From: SPDF01 sp963699825
GTDB taxonomy: Bacteria > Gemmatimonadota > Gemmatimonadetes > Gemmatimonadales > GWC2-71-9
DNA: 64,000 nucleotides
NCBI GenBank assembly: GCA_963699825.1
Contig: CAVOVI010000010.1
Coordinates: 1-64,000, forward strand
Direction of reading: 5' to 3'
Part shown: positions 1-8,084 of the stretch, piece by piece
Layout of the letters: every line of letters begins with the position of its first letter
Position numbering within the stretch: the first letter of the stretch is position 1
Translations under genes and position numbers: made by a program
Notes under the pieces: model-generated
Database searches by the model: none
Told to the model about the DNA's origin: nothing
The model's input: only the letters and a program-made list of their open reading frames with translations

Positions 1-1365
1 CAACTCGATCCTGCCGACCGACAATGCCTCGTTCTTCATCCCGCAACTCGATGTGACCGTCCTGGGCTTCGCCACGCTCCTGGCGGTGATCACCTCGGTG
101 CTCTTCGGCCTCTTCCCGGCGCTGCATGGGACCCGACCGGATCTCATCGCGACGATTCGGGAGCAGGGGGGGCAGCCCTCGGGTGGGCGTGCGGCGTCCC
201 GGTGGCGCACGGCGCTGGCTACCGCGCAGATCGGGCTGGCACTGGCGCTCCTCGTCTCGGCGGGCCTCTTCACCAAGAGCCTTGCCAATATCTCGCGGCT
301 CGACCTCGGGATCCGGGTCGACAGCGTGGTGACGTTCGGCGTGTCGCCCGAACTGAACGGCTACGAACCGGAGCGGTCGCGCCAGTTTTTCGGGCGCCTC
401 ACCGACGCACTGGAACAGACTCCCGGGGTCACCAGCGTGTCGGCCGCCATGGTGCCGTTGATGGGCGGGAGCAACTGGGGAACCGACGTCGGGGTCGAGG
501 GCTTTCCCAAGGGGCCCGATGTGGATGACAATTCGCGGTTCAACATCGTTGGGCATGGGTATTTCGAGACGGTCGGCATGCCGGTGCTCATCGGGCGCGG
601 ATTCACGCCGGCCGACGCCCGCGGCGCGCCGAAGGTGGCGGTCGTGAATCAGGCGTTTGCGAAGAAGTTCAATCTGGGGGCCAACCCGGTCGGTCGGCGG
701 ATGGACCGGGGCAATGACAGCCTCGACGTCGAGATCGTCGGTCTGGTGCAGGACGCCAAATACAGCGACGTCAAGCGGGAGTTCCAGCCGCTGTTCTTCA
801 TCCCCTACGTGCAGGCCGACAACATCGGCGCGCTTTCCTTTTATGTGAAGACCGCGGGCTCGCCCGGCGCGATGCTCCCGGTCATGGCACAGGTGGTGAA
901 GCAGCTCGACGAGAACCTCCCCGTCGAGGAGTTGCGCACCATGCCGGACCAGATCCGGAGAGCGTCTTCCTTGACCGGTTCATCTCGCTTTTTTCCCTGA
1001 CCTTTGCGCTCCTCGCCACGCTCCTGGCGGCGATCGGGCTGTACGGCGTCCTTGCCTTCACGGTGGCCCAGCGCACCCGAGAATTCGGGGTGCGGATGGC
1101 GCTCGGGGCTGATCCGTCCCGGGTGCGCGGCATGGTCCTTCGGCAGGTCGGGAAGATGACCCTGATCGGCGGAGGCGTCGGCCTGCTTGCGGCCTATGGC
1201 ATCGGCCGCGTGGCGCAGTCACTGCTCTTTGAGATGCAGGGGAGCGATCCCGTGGTGTTCGTCCTGTCGACCGTCGTGCTGGCGCTCGTGGCAATGAGCG
1301 CCGGTCTGGTTCCGGCCTATCGTGCGTCGCGGCTCGATCCCGTGCGCGCCCTGCGGTACGAGTAA
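1..1365 (+). CDS. ABC transporter permease, MacB/FtsX type, 5' end outside window
   Basis: C-terminal part of a large inner-membrane permease of the MacB/FtsX family. The visible part begins in frame at base 2. It holds a membrane segment, a predicted periplasmic MacB-PCD-like domain (the VGVEGF and YFETVGMPVLIGRGF region is typical) and a C-terminal FtsX domain with three membrane helices ending in PAYRASRLDPVRALRYE. The presence of FtsX-like helices before and after the PCD fits the large duplicated orphan permeases common in Acidobacteria and Gemmatimonadota. A net -1 shift near 960-970 (a GGG run read as GG would explain it) splits the reading frame; RESVFLDRF restores the family sequence. 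Substrate unknown; no ATPase gene is visible. Confidence 0.85.
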
Positions 1366-1377
1366 GGTCGCCGATCC

Positions 1378-2371
1378 ATGGATCAGCCCGCCGTCTCCCA
1401 GCGCGACGCCCTGCAAGGGGTGCTCGGCGACGTCTTCACCCTGGAGGACGAGCTGACGGGCGGGGGCATGTCCACCGTGTATCGGGCTCGGGACAACGCG
1501 CTGCAGCGCCCGGTGGTGATCAAGGTGCTTCCACCGGACCTGGCCGCCGCCGTGTCGGTGGAGCGCTTCAAGCGGGAGATCCTCCTCTCCGCGGGACTCC
1601 AGCACCCGCATATCGTACCGGTGTTGAGCGCCGGTGAGGTGGACGGGCTGCCGTATTTCGTGATGCCCTTCATCCACGGGGAATCGCTGCGGTCGCGGTT
1701 GACGCGGGGCCCGCTCTCGGTGCGCGAGACGGTCAACATCCTGAAGGATGTGGCGCGGGCGCTCTCCCATGCCCATACCAACGATGTGATCCACCGGGAC
1801 ATCAAGCCCGACAACATCATGATCACCGGCGGGACGGCGGTGGTGACCGACTTCGGCGTGGCCAAGGCGCTCGACGCGTCGCAGGCACCGCGGCGGAGGG
1901 CCTCGGGAGTGCTGCCTCGCAGGCGTCGGTCACCGCCACCGGGCTGGCCGTGGGGACGCCGGCCTACATGGCCCCCGAGCAGGCGGCCGGCGACCCCAAC
2001 ACCGATCATCGCGCCGACCTCTATGCGCTCGGCATCGTCGCCTGGAGATGCTGACGGGTACGGCTCCGTTCCATGGAATGTCGCCGCAGCAAGTGATGTC
2101 GTCGCAGGTGACGAAGACGCCACCTTCGGTTGCGACCCGGCGCTATGACGTGCCGCGGGCCTTCGCCGAGGTGATTGACCAGCTCCTGAAGAAGGAGCCG
2201 CGGGACCGGCCCAAGTTTGCGGCGGACCTGATCCGGATGCTGGAGGATCCGGCTGTCATCAGCGGGGAGTACGTGTCGGTGCCGAAGGCAGGGTGGAAGC
2301 GGTGGCGGGTCCCCGTGGTCGTGGGCGCGGCGGTGGTGCTGGCGGGGGTTGCGGCGGTGCTGCTATTGTAG
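1378..2371 (+). CDS. Membrane-anchored Ser/Thr protein kinase
   Basis: Hanks-type kinase. It has a glycine-rich loop (GGGMSTVY, residues 28-35), the ATP-binding Lys near residue 49, the catalytic HRDIKPDN near 139, DFG near 158 and the activation-segment MAPEQ further on. It ends with one C-terminal hydrophobic helix (about 2308-2368) and essentially no extracytoplasmic sensor domain, so it is shorter than most family members. Two net -1 shifts (about 1890 and 2047) break the frame; joining the three frames gives a complete kinase domain of about 330 residues. It starts 12 bases after the permease stop, so co-expression is likely. Substrate not inferable. Confidence 0.85.
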
Positions 2372-2485
2372 TGGGAATCCGGACGCGCGGTCGAACCAGA
2401 CCGTGCGGGCAATCGCCCGATCTGATGAACCAGCGCGGGTCGCCCTCTCGGGGACGGCCCGCGTGTCGTTGATGGAGCCGCATCC

Positions 2486-3494
2486 ATGATTGGAACGCGC
2501 CGTATCCTTGGCCGGCTTGCCTTGCTGACAGCCGTGCTCGTCGGCTGGGCTGCACCGGTCGCCGCGCAGGACCCGCTCCCGTCCTGGAACGCGGGAGCCA
2601 CCAAGCGCGCCATCCTGGCCGGCGTGAAGGAAGCCACCACGCCGGGGCGATCCGGCTTCATTCCCGAGGCCGAGCGGATCGCCGTGTTCGACAACGACGG
2701 GACGCTCTGGGTGGAGCAACCGATGTACACCCAGCTGGCCTTCGCGCTGGACCGGGTCAAGGCGCTCGCGCCCCAGCATCCGGAGTGGAAGACCAAGGAG
2801 CCGTTCGCCTCGCTGCTGAAGGGCGACCTCGCGGCGCGCCACTGGCCGGCGGTGAGCACGCGATCCTCGAGATCATCATGGCCACCCACGCCGGGATGAG
2901 CACGGAGCAGTTCGAGGCGATCGTGAAGGACTGGCTCGCCACCGCGAGGCACCCGCGGTTCGATCGGCCGTACACCGAGCTGGTCTACCAGCCGATGCTG
3001 GAGCTGCTGGCCTACCTCCGGGCCAACGGATTCAAGACCTACATCGTGTCGGGCGGCGGCGTCGAGTTCATGCGCCCGTGGACGGAAGCGGTCTACGGCA
3101 TTCCGCCGGAGCAGGTCATCGGCAGCCGCATCAAGACCAGCTACGAGATGACGGGGGACGGGCCGGTGCTGATGCGGCAGGCCGAGATCGACTTCATCGA
3201 CGACAAGGCGGGCAAGCCGGTGGGCATCAACGCCATCATCGGCCGGCGGCCGATGCGCCGCGTTCGGGAATTCCGACGGCGACCTGCAGATGCTCGAGTG
3301 GGTACCGACCGACCGGCCGCGGCTCCGGATGCTGGTGCATCACGACGATGCGGCGCGGGAGTATGCCTACGGCGCCGAGTCGCACATCGGGACGTTCAGC
3401 GATCTGCTGATGGGCGCAGGCCAGGGCGGATGGGTGGACGGTGATCAGCATGAAGAACGACTGGAAGCGGATTTTCGCGTTCGAGACGCGGTGA
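2486..3494 (+). CDS. Secreted HAD-family phosphatase
   Basis: N-terminal signal peptide ending near AAPVAAQ, then the haloacid-dehalogenase nucleophile motif FDNDGT near residues 69-74. Later blocks include IVSGGGVEFMRPW, the acidic FIDDKAGKP and FGNSDGDLQMLEW, the last being HAD motif IV. The C-terminus DGWTVISMKNDWKRIF matches the family. Net +1 shifts near 2841 (two), 3258 and 3411 disrupt the frame, and the true stop is the TGA at 3492-3494. The likely activity is hydrolysis of a phosphomonoester in the periplasm. The start ATG follows GGAG at a suitable distance. Confidence 0.8.
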
Positions 3495-3498
3495 GCTG

Positions 3499-4131
3499 AT
3501 GCCCTACTTTGAGTGCCCGTCCTGCGGCGAAACGGCCCTGCGGGTGGCGAGCCGCTGCCCGCACTGTGGCTTGATCTTCACCCCGGACATGATTCCTCCG
3601 GCGGAGCCCAACCGGCCCCGGCGACTCCTCATCATCGGAGCCGTGGCTGCGCTGGTGGTTGTGGTCGCGCTGGCCCGAATTCGGAACGCGCCGCGGGCGG
3701 CTCCACCGAGTCCGGCGCCAGCAGCGACGGCTCCGGCGGCCACTCCCCCAGCTGAGAGTCAGCCCGAGCTACCTGCTGCCGCGATCGCTCCACCCATCGT
3801 CGTTCAGCCGCGTGCTCAAGCAGCGGACACTGCGGTGAACAGCACGCCCCCGTCAGCCGCCGCTTCACCTCAGGCCGTTCCACCCGAGGCCGAGCCAGTG
3901 CAGGCCGCGCCCTCACCGCCGGCACCCACTGGCGAACAACTCCGGCGCTATGCCGCGACCTGGGTCAACGTGCGTGACCGCCGGAGCCCGGACGCCGCTC
4001 CCGTCCGCGTGCTCGACCCCGGCGAGGCCGTCCTGGTGGATTCAATCGTCGGCGGGTGGTATCGCGTGCTGATGGACGGGCGGCCGATCGGCTACGCCTA
4101 TACCTCGAATCTGAGCGAGGAGGCTCCATGA
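3499..4131 (+). CDS. Zinc-ribbon, membrane-anchored SH3-like domain protein
   Basis: The first 30 residues hold two CxxC pairs (CPSC and CPHC) of a zinc ribbon. A single membrane helix follows (about residues 42-60), then a long Pro/Ala-rich linker, then a C-terminal SH3-type fold with the diagnostic WVNVRDRRSP start and GWYRVLMDGRPIGYAY end. This implies a cytoplasmic zinc ribbon and an extracytoplasmic SH3 domain that could bind cell-wall peptides. Four bases separate it from the phosphatase and its stop overlaps the next start (ATGA), so the three genes are probably one operon. Exact role unknown. Confidence 0.7.
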   Translation: MPYFECPSCGETALRVASRCPHCGLIFTPDMIPPAEPNRPRRLLIIGAVAALVVVVALARIRNAPRAAPPSPAPAATAPAATPPAESQPELPAAAIAPPIVVQPRAQAADTAVNSTPPSAAASPQAVPPEAEPVQAAPSPPAPTGEQLRRYAATWVNVRDRRSPDAAPVRVLDPGEAVLVDSIVGGWYRVLMDGRPIGYAYTSNLSEEAP

Positions 4132-5150
4132 CACGCCAAATTGTCCTGACGACTGCGCTCGCCCTCGGCGGGGCGTTTGTCGCCGCCGACCTCACGGCCC
4201 AGGCAGGCGCTCCGGTGCCCGCGGATGAGTGGGAGGTGCCGTGGGGGGCGGAGGGTCGACCCCGCGATCCGTATGTCGCCCCCGACGGCAGCGTCTTCTT
4301 CGCCGGTCAGGCCGGGAACTACATCGGGCGGCTGGACCCGAGGACGGGGCAATTCACGCGGTACGAGATCGACCCCGGGACCCATCCGCACAACCTGATC
4401 ATCGATGCTCAGGGCCAGGTGTGGTATGCCGGGAATCGGAATGGGATGATCGGCAAGCTCGATCCGGCCACGGGCACGATCACCCGCTACCCGATGCCGG
4501 ATCCGTCGGTGCGCGACCCGCACACGCTGATCTTCGACGCCCAGGGGAATATCTGGTTCACGGCGCAGCAGTCGAACGCGGTCGGGCACCTCGACACCAA
4601 GACGGGCGCCATCCGGCTGGTGCGGACGGGCGACCGGACTCGGCCCTACGGGATCGTGCTCGATTCGAAGGGCGCGCCGTGGTTCGACCTCTTCGGTACC
4701 AACCAGATCGGCACCATCAACCCGGCGACGATGGAACTGAAGGTGTTCACACTCCCGAACGACCGGGCCCGGCCGCGCCGCATCGCGCTGACCAGCGACG
4801 ACGTGGTCTGGTATGGTGACTACAGCCGAGGATACCTGGGTCGATTCGACCCGAAGACGGGCCAGTTCCAGGAGTTCGCGATGCCGGGTGGCGCGGCGTC
4901 GCTCCCCTATGGGATGGCGTCGGACGACAAGGATCGCATCTGGGTGACGGAGAACGGTACGAACGGCACTCGCCTGGTCGGCTTCGATCCGCAGACGAAG
5001 CGGTTCTTTTCAGACACCCCGGTGGGGCGTGCCGAGTACAACACGATCCGGCATATGTATTTCGACAAGGAGACCGGTTTGCTCTGGTTCGGCACGGACC
5101 AGGGGACGGTGGGGCGCGTGGAGGTGTTGAAGGCGCCGCCGGTGATGTAG
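4128..5150 (+). CDS. Secreted Vgb-like beta-propeller (virginiamycin B lyase family)
   Basis: Signal peptide, then repeated blade motifs of the form G-K/R-L/F-D-P-x-T-G (IGRLDPRTGQF, IGKLDPATGTI, LGRFDPKTGQF) with intervening W-F/Y-T/A motifs, as in streptogramin lyases and related NHL/SMP-30 propellers. Length of 340 residues fits a seven-bladed propeller. Family members in environmental bacteria are mostly not antibiotic-inactivating enzymes, so the exact reaction is left open. The frame is intact. Translation start overlaps the previous stop as ATGA. Confidence 0.75.
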   Translation: MTRQIVLTTALALGGAFVAADLTAQAGAPVPADEWEVPWGAEGRPRDPYVAPDGSVFFAGQAGNYIGRLDPRTGQFTRYEIDPGTHPHNLIIDAQGQVWYAGNRNGMIGKLDPATGTITRYPMPDPSVRDPHTLIFDAQGNIWFTAQQSNAVGHLDTKTGAIRLVRTGDRTRPYGIVLDSKGAPWFDLFGTNQIGTINPATMELKVFTLPNDRARPRRIALTSDDVVWYGDYSRGYLGRFDPKTGQFQEFAMPGGAASLPYGMASDDKDRIWVTENGTNGTRLVGFDPQTKRFFSDTPVGRAEYNTIRHMYFDKETGLLWFGTDQGTVGRVEVLKAPPVM

Positions 5151-5277
5151 GGGGGGTCTCGCGCTCAAATGGTAACGGTGGTGTGACCCGGGGTGAGTAC
5201 AGTTGCGGTGCAATGTCGCTACCACTCCGCTTCCCATCCCACTATCCTCTAAGGGGCCACCACACTTGAGGATAGCC

Positions 5278-5487
5278 ATGCGCTCGTACACCGCCGTTGT
5301 TGAGCGTGATCCCGATACACGCCTGTTCGTGGGGTATATCCCGGGATGGCCGGGTGCGCACACCCAGGCCGAGTCTCTGGACGAACTGCACAGGAATCTG
5401 GTCGAGGTGATCGAGCTGCTGCTTCAGGATGGCGAGCCCCGTCTTGAAGGCGAATTTGTCGGCACCCACACTGTAGTTGTGGGCTGA
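5278..5487 (+). CDS. HicB-like antitoxin family protein (orphan)
   Basis: A 69-residue protein of the HicB partial-RNase-H fold: an N-terminal YTAVVERDPDTRLFVGYIPGWPG strand region, AHTQAESLDELHRNL helix and a hydrophobic IELLLQDGEP end. ATG is preceded by GAGG. No HicA toxin is adjacent; the next genes belong to another toxin-antitoxin type, so it is either an orphan antitoxin or a small regulator. Frame intact. Confidence 0.65.
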   Translation: MRSYTAVVERDPDTRLFVGYIPGWPGAHTQAESLDELHRNLVEVIELLLQDGEPRLEGEFVGTHTVVVG

Positions 5488-5517
5488 CGTATGGGGCGCC
5501 GAACCAGTGGAGGTCCT

Positions 5518-5709
5518 ATGGAACCCGCTCGTAATTTGAAGGATGAGGCCCACCGACTCGTCGATCAGCTTCCCCTTGATGCGTCGTGGGATGATCTCAT
5601 GTACGAGGTCTATGTCCGTCAGGCGGTTGAGGCTGGGCTGGAGGACGTCGCAGCCGGCCGGGTAGTCTCTCAGGAGGAAGCGCTGGCTCAGCTCCGACAG
5701 CGCCGGTGA
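5518..5709 (+). CDS. Antitoxin of a ParE/RelE-type module
   Basis: A 63-residue acidic protein with the pattern LVDQLPLDASWDDLMYEVYVRQAVEAG, seen in short antitoxins paired with ParE/RelE toxins. A strong GGAGG lies 4 bases before ATG 5518, which I prefer over an in-frame ATG at 5491. The stop overlaps the next start (GTGA), the usual translational coupling for such pairs. The partner toxin is internally deleted (see next entry). Confidence 0.65.
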   Translation: MEPARNLKDEAHRLVDQLPLDASWDDLMYEVYVRQAVEAGLEDVAAGRVVSQEEALAQLRQRR

Positions 5710-5849
5710 GAGTCGGTTGGACGGCGACTGCACTCGCTCATCTGGGTGCCATTCGAGAGTACATTTCCCAGACGTCTCCGTTCTACGCCGAGCGGCGTCT
5801 TGATGTCTTGGCCGTGGTGCACGCCCGGCAGTCCGCGTTGGGACTCTGA
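5706..5849 (+). pseudogene. ParE/RelE toxin remnant with internal deletion
   Basis: A GTG start overlapping the antitoxin stop opens a frame of only 47 residues. Its first 32 residues (VRVGWTATALAHLGAIREYI, then SQTSPFYAER) are a normal ParE N-terminus. They then join directly to RLDVLAVVHARQ, which is the normal ParE C-terminal strand. Typical ParE is about 95 residues, so roughly 45-50 central codons are missing in frame. The toxin is predicted inactive while the antitoxin is intact. A true small variant is possible but less likely. Confidence 0.65.
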
Positions 5850-5880
5850 GCTGCGGAGACGGCAGTTGATGTTCCGGTGG

Positions 5881-5908
5881 TTGGCTTGATGCGGGAGGGC
5901 GTTATCTT
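5881..5908 (+). promoter_or_regulatory. Probable promoter of tRNA-Ala
   Basis: TTGGCT (5881-5886) and TATCTT (5903-5908) are separated by 16 bases and lie 9 bases before the mature tRNA 5' end. TATCTT is the same -10 form as the better-spaced smpB promoter in this window. Confidence 0.5.
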
Positions 5909-5917
5909 GGGGCGTTG

Positions 5918-5990
5918 GGGGCGGTAGCTCAGTTGGGAGAGCACCTGCTTTGCAAGCAGGGGGTCACCGGTTCGATCCCGGTCCGCTCCA
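5918..5990 (+). tRNA. tRNA-Ala (anticodon TGC)
   Basis: Cloverleaf is complete: acceptor GGGGCGG pairs with CCGCTCC, the D-arm carries AGCTCAGTTGGGAGAGC, and the anticodon stem CCTGC/GCAGG encloses TTTGCAA. The T-arm is ACCGG-TTCGATC-CCGGT and the discriminator base is A. CCA is not encoded. Copies of its 3' end occur at 6055-6080 and, more diverged, at 6885-6903. Confidence 0.97.
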
Positions 5991-6054
5991 CTTGTGGTTC
6001 ACCTGCGGCCGCTGCGCGGCCTCGGTGTCCTCAGGCCGCCTGGCGGCGGCCTTC

Positions 6055-6080
6055 GGATCGATCCCCCTCCGCTCCACTCG
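6055..6080 (+). repeat. Partial copy of the tRNA-Ala 3' end
   Basis: TCGATCC followed by CTCCGCTCCACT repeats the T-loop to discriminator segment of tRNA-Ala (5972-5992) with a short interruption. Such 3'-end copies downstream of a tRNA are the usual trace of site-specific integration. No integrase is visible. Confidence 0.5.
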
Positions 6081-6091
6081 GTAACTCATTG

Positions 6092-6124
6092 CTCCACTGC
6101 GACTTCTGCGGTGGAGATTTTTTT
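6092..6124 (+). terminator. Rho-independent terminator after tRNA-Ala
   Basis: CTCCACTGC (6092-6100) pairs with GCGGTGGAG (6108-6116) around a 7-base loop, giving a 9 bp stem with one wobble pair. It is followed immediately by A and a run of seven T. Confidence 0.85.
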
Positions 6125-6130
6125 GTGCCC

Positions 6131-6268
6131 GTCACCCCGGCGAAAGCCGGGGTCCAGTCTGGGCTCACACGAAGGCACGAAGTCACGAAGGGGGCTCACG
6201 CGAAGGCGCGAAGCCGCGAAGGGTGCTCCCCCTCTCCCGGAGGGAGAGGGGGACAGGGGGTGAGGAGT
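6131..6268 (+). repeat. Composite intergenic repeat array (families R2, R4, R1)
   Basis: Three families stand side by side. R2 (6131-6157) is a palindrome of type GTCACCCCGGCGAAAGCC. R4 (6162-6223) is a run of CACGAAGG/CGCGAAGG units. R1 (6226-6268) is the palindrome CCCTCTCCCGGAGGGAGAGG with a GGGGGTGAGG tail. The same order recurs elsewhere in the window. No open reading frame here is credible. Confidence 0.85.
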
Positions 6269-6434
6269 CTCGCGGGCCGCGAGTGGTGTGGCCGTCGGAA
6301 ACTACAGGCGCCAGCCACATCCCTCCGCGGTCCCAGGGACGCCGGTGCGCGTTGGTGATGATGCGGGCCCGTTCGTACTCGGCGAGATTGGGCCTCTTTC
6401 ACTTGCCATCCCGGCGCTGGAGGCTCATCCTTCC

Positions 6435-6623
6435 ATGATCAAGATACGTGACCTCCTCAAGCTCATGGCAGCCGACGGATGGTACCTGGCACGAACCCGA
6501 GGGAGTCACCTGCAGTTCAAACATCCGGTGAAGCCCGGACTCGTCACCGTGGCCGGAAAGCCGGGCGATGTGCTTGCCCCGGGAACATTGAACAGCATCC
6601 TCAAGCAGGCAGGCCTGAAATGA
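6435..6623 (+). CDS. hicA: HicA-family mRNA interferase toxin
   Basis: A 62-residue protein with the double-stranded-RNA-binding-like HicA fold: IRDLLKLMAADGWYLARTRGSHLQF, then KHPVKPGLVTVAGKPGDVL and GTLNSILKQAGL. The GSH histidine is the conserved catalytic residue. It precedes and overlaps hicB (ATGATG), the standard toxin-first order. HicA cleaves mRNA when free and is neutralised by HicB. Frame intact, so the module may be active. Confidence 0.88.
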   Translation: MIKIRDLLKLMAADGWYLARTRGSHLQFKHPVKPGLVTVAGKPGDVLAPGTLNSILKQAGLK

Positions 6624-6835
6624 TGAAGATCCTGATTGTAGTTGAGCAGACCGCGACAGGATTCTCCGCCTACTCGCCGGATGTTGAGGGCTGCGCGGCG
6701 ACTGGGACCACCAGGGAAGAGGTCGAAAGGGCGATGCAGGAAACCGTTGAATTTCACCTCGATGGTCTCCGTGCGGATGGCCTGGCGGTCCCGTCGCCAC
6801 ATTCGTACGCCACCTTCGTCGAAGTGGCGGCCTGA
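6620..6835 (+). CDS. hicB: HicB-family antitoxin
   Basis: A 71-residue protein with the HicB partial RNase-H fold: ILIVVEQTATGFSAYSPDVEGCAATG, then the TREEVERAMQETVEFHLDGL helix. It starts inside the hicA stop. There is no evident C-terminal DNA-binding domain (family members often carry HTH or RHH), so autoregulation may be weak or absent. HicB binds and blocks HicA. Confidence 0.85.
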   Translation: MMKILIVVEQTATGFSAYSPDVEGCAATGTTREEVERAMQETVEFHLDGLRADGLAVPSPHSYATFVEVAA

Positions 6836-6884
6836 CCGACGCCCGGTCCCCCCAGTAGAGCCGGACTGCCGCCCTTCCCGGGCA

Positions 6885-6903
6885 TTCCGATCCGCCCCAC
6901 TCG
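6885..6903 (+). repeat. Third, diverged copy of the tRNA-Ala 3' end
   Basis: CCGATCCGCCCCACTCG resembles TCGATCC...CCGCTCCACTCG at 6058-6080. The following segment also repeats the TTCTGCGGTGG hairpin arm of the terminator at 6104-6115, suggesting an old duplication bracketing hicAB. Confidence 0.4.
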
Positions 6904-6914
6904 ACTCTTGCCGG

Positions 6915-6945
6915 CCTCACCATGATTTCTGCGGTGGGGCTTCTG
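6915..6945 (+). terminator. Weak terminator hairpin after hicAB
   Basis: CCTCACC (6915-6921) pairs with GGTGGGG (6933-6939) with one G-T pair and an 11-base loop, followed by CTTCTGGTTT. The U-tract is poor, so termination is only probable. Confidence 0.45.
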
Positions 6946-6957
6946 GTTTCGGGGAAG

Positions 6958-7035
6958 GCTCACGCGAAGGCGCGAAGCCACGAAGGGTGCCTCCCCCCTC
7001 TCCCGGAGGGAGAGGGGGACAGGGGGTGAGGGGTC
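6958..7035 (+). repeat. Composite repeat array (R4 then R1)
   Basis: R4 units (6958-6987, CGAAGG-type) are followed directly by an R1 palindrome and its GGGGGTGAGGGG tail (6990-7035), the same order as at 6162-6268. Confidence 0.8.
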
Positions 7036-7117
7036 TGAGTGAAAGGCGCCGGTGGCGAGGGTGGGCCTTTACGGACTATCCTCAGAGCCTGCCCCCACGT
7101 CGACCCCCGAGGTACCC

Positions 7118-7836
7118 GTGCCCGACCCGCGCCTCCTGCTGCTCAGCAATTCCAAGTTGCCCGGCCAGGGCTATCTCGCCTGGGCCCGTGCACACATCAG
7201 CGGACTTCCTGGGCTCCAAGGTGCGCCGCGTGCTCTTCGTGCCGTACGCCGGCGTGACCGTGCCGTGGGACGAGTACACGCGAGGCGGTGCGCGATGTGT
7301 TCGGCGCGCTGGGCTACGAGGTGGTGGGCGCACACGAGTGTGACGACCCGGTGGCCGCACTGGTCGACTCGGACGCGGTCGCCGTCGGCGGCGGCAATAC
7401 CTTTCAGCTCCTCGCGGAGATGCACGCCACCGGCCTGCTCGGCGCCATCCGATCCGCGGCGCGCGACGGGATGCCCTACATCGGCTGGAGCGCCGGCTCC
7501 AACGTGGCCTGTCCCACCATCCGCACCACCAACGACATGCCGATCGTCGAGCCACCGGGACTGTCGGCGCTGGGCCTGGTCCCCTTCCAGATCAACGCCC
7601 ACTATACCGAAGCCCGACTCGGCGACCACGGCGGCGAAACCCGGGTGGATCGGCTGAATGAGTTCGTGCACGCCAACCCCGGCATGCCGGTGGTCGGCCT
7701 GCCCGAGGGTACCGCACTCCGGCTGGAAGGCGGCGAGCTGTCACTGATCGGGGAGGCCGACGCCGTGGTCTACGGACTGGATGGCGGGCCGCGCCGTGTG
7801 GACGCCGGAAGGCTCAAGAAGTTGGGCCTGATCTAG
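7118..7836 (+). CDS. pepE: Peptidase E, alpha-aspartyl dipeptidase (S51)
   Basis: Cytoplasmic dipeptidase hydrolysing Asp-X dipeptides. The family sequence is clear: LLLLSNSKLPGQGYL, FVPYAGVTVPWDEYT, DAVAVGGGNTFQLL and the nucleophile motif GWSAGSNVA, then the PFQINAHYTE histidine region. Length of about 238 residues is normal. Start GTG 7118 follows CCGAGG. Two net +1 shifts (about 7201, before GACTTCCTGGG, and 7283, before GAGGCGGTG) break the frame. Repeats lie on both sides. Confidence 0.88.
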
Positions 7837-7846
7837 GGAAATCGCG

Positions 7847-8084
7847 TCCCCCTCTCCCGGAGGGAGAGGGGAAGGGGGTGAGGGGTCGAGCGGACGGCGA
7901 AGAGGCTCACACGAAGACACGAAGGCACGAAGGGTACCGCCCCCCTCTCCCGGAGGGAGAGGGGACGGGGGTGAGGGGTCTCGGCCCTGGATCCCGGCGA
8001 CCCTGCCCCGAAGCCCGGGGCCGGGGTGACGATCCCGGCGTCGCTTTAGCGACATCAGCCGAGCCGCGGCTTCAGCCGCGACTC
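7847..8084 (+). repeat. Long composite repeat array (R1, R4, R1, degenerate R2, R3)
   Basis: R1 (7847-7887), R4 (7904-7934), a second R1 (7939-7980), a degenerate R2 (about 7988-8034) and R3 (8038-8084, TCGC-TTTA-GCGA followed by GCCGCGGCTTCAGCCGCG). R3 runs into the 3' end of the minus-strand oxidoreductase and supplies its last residues and stop. Confidence 0.8.

Noticed and set aside
4128..5150. Antibiotic-resistance call (virginiamycin B lyase) for the propeller
   Set aside because: Propeller repeats alone do not establish the lyase reaction, and the protein has a secretion signal and no resistance context.
6131..8084. CRISPR array
   Set aside because: Repeats are palindromic intergenic elements of four types with no regular repeat-spacer periodicity, and no cas genes are present.
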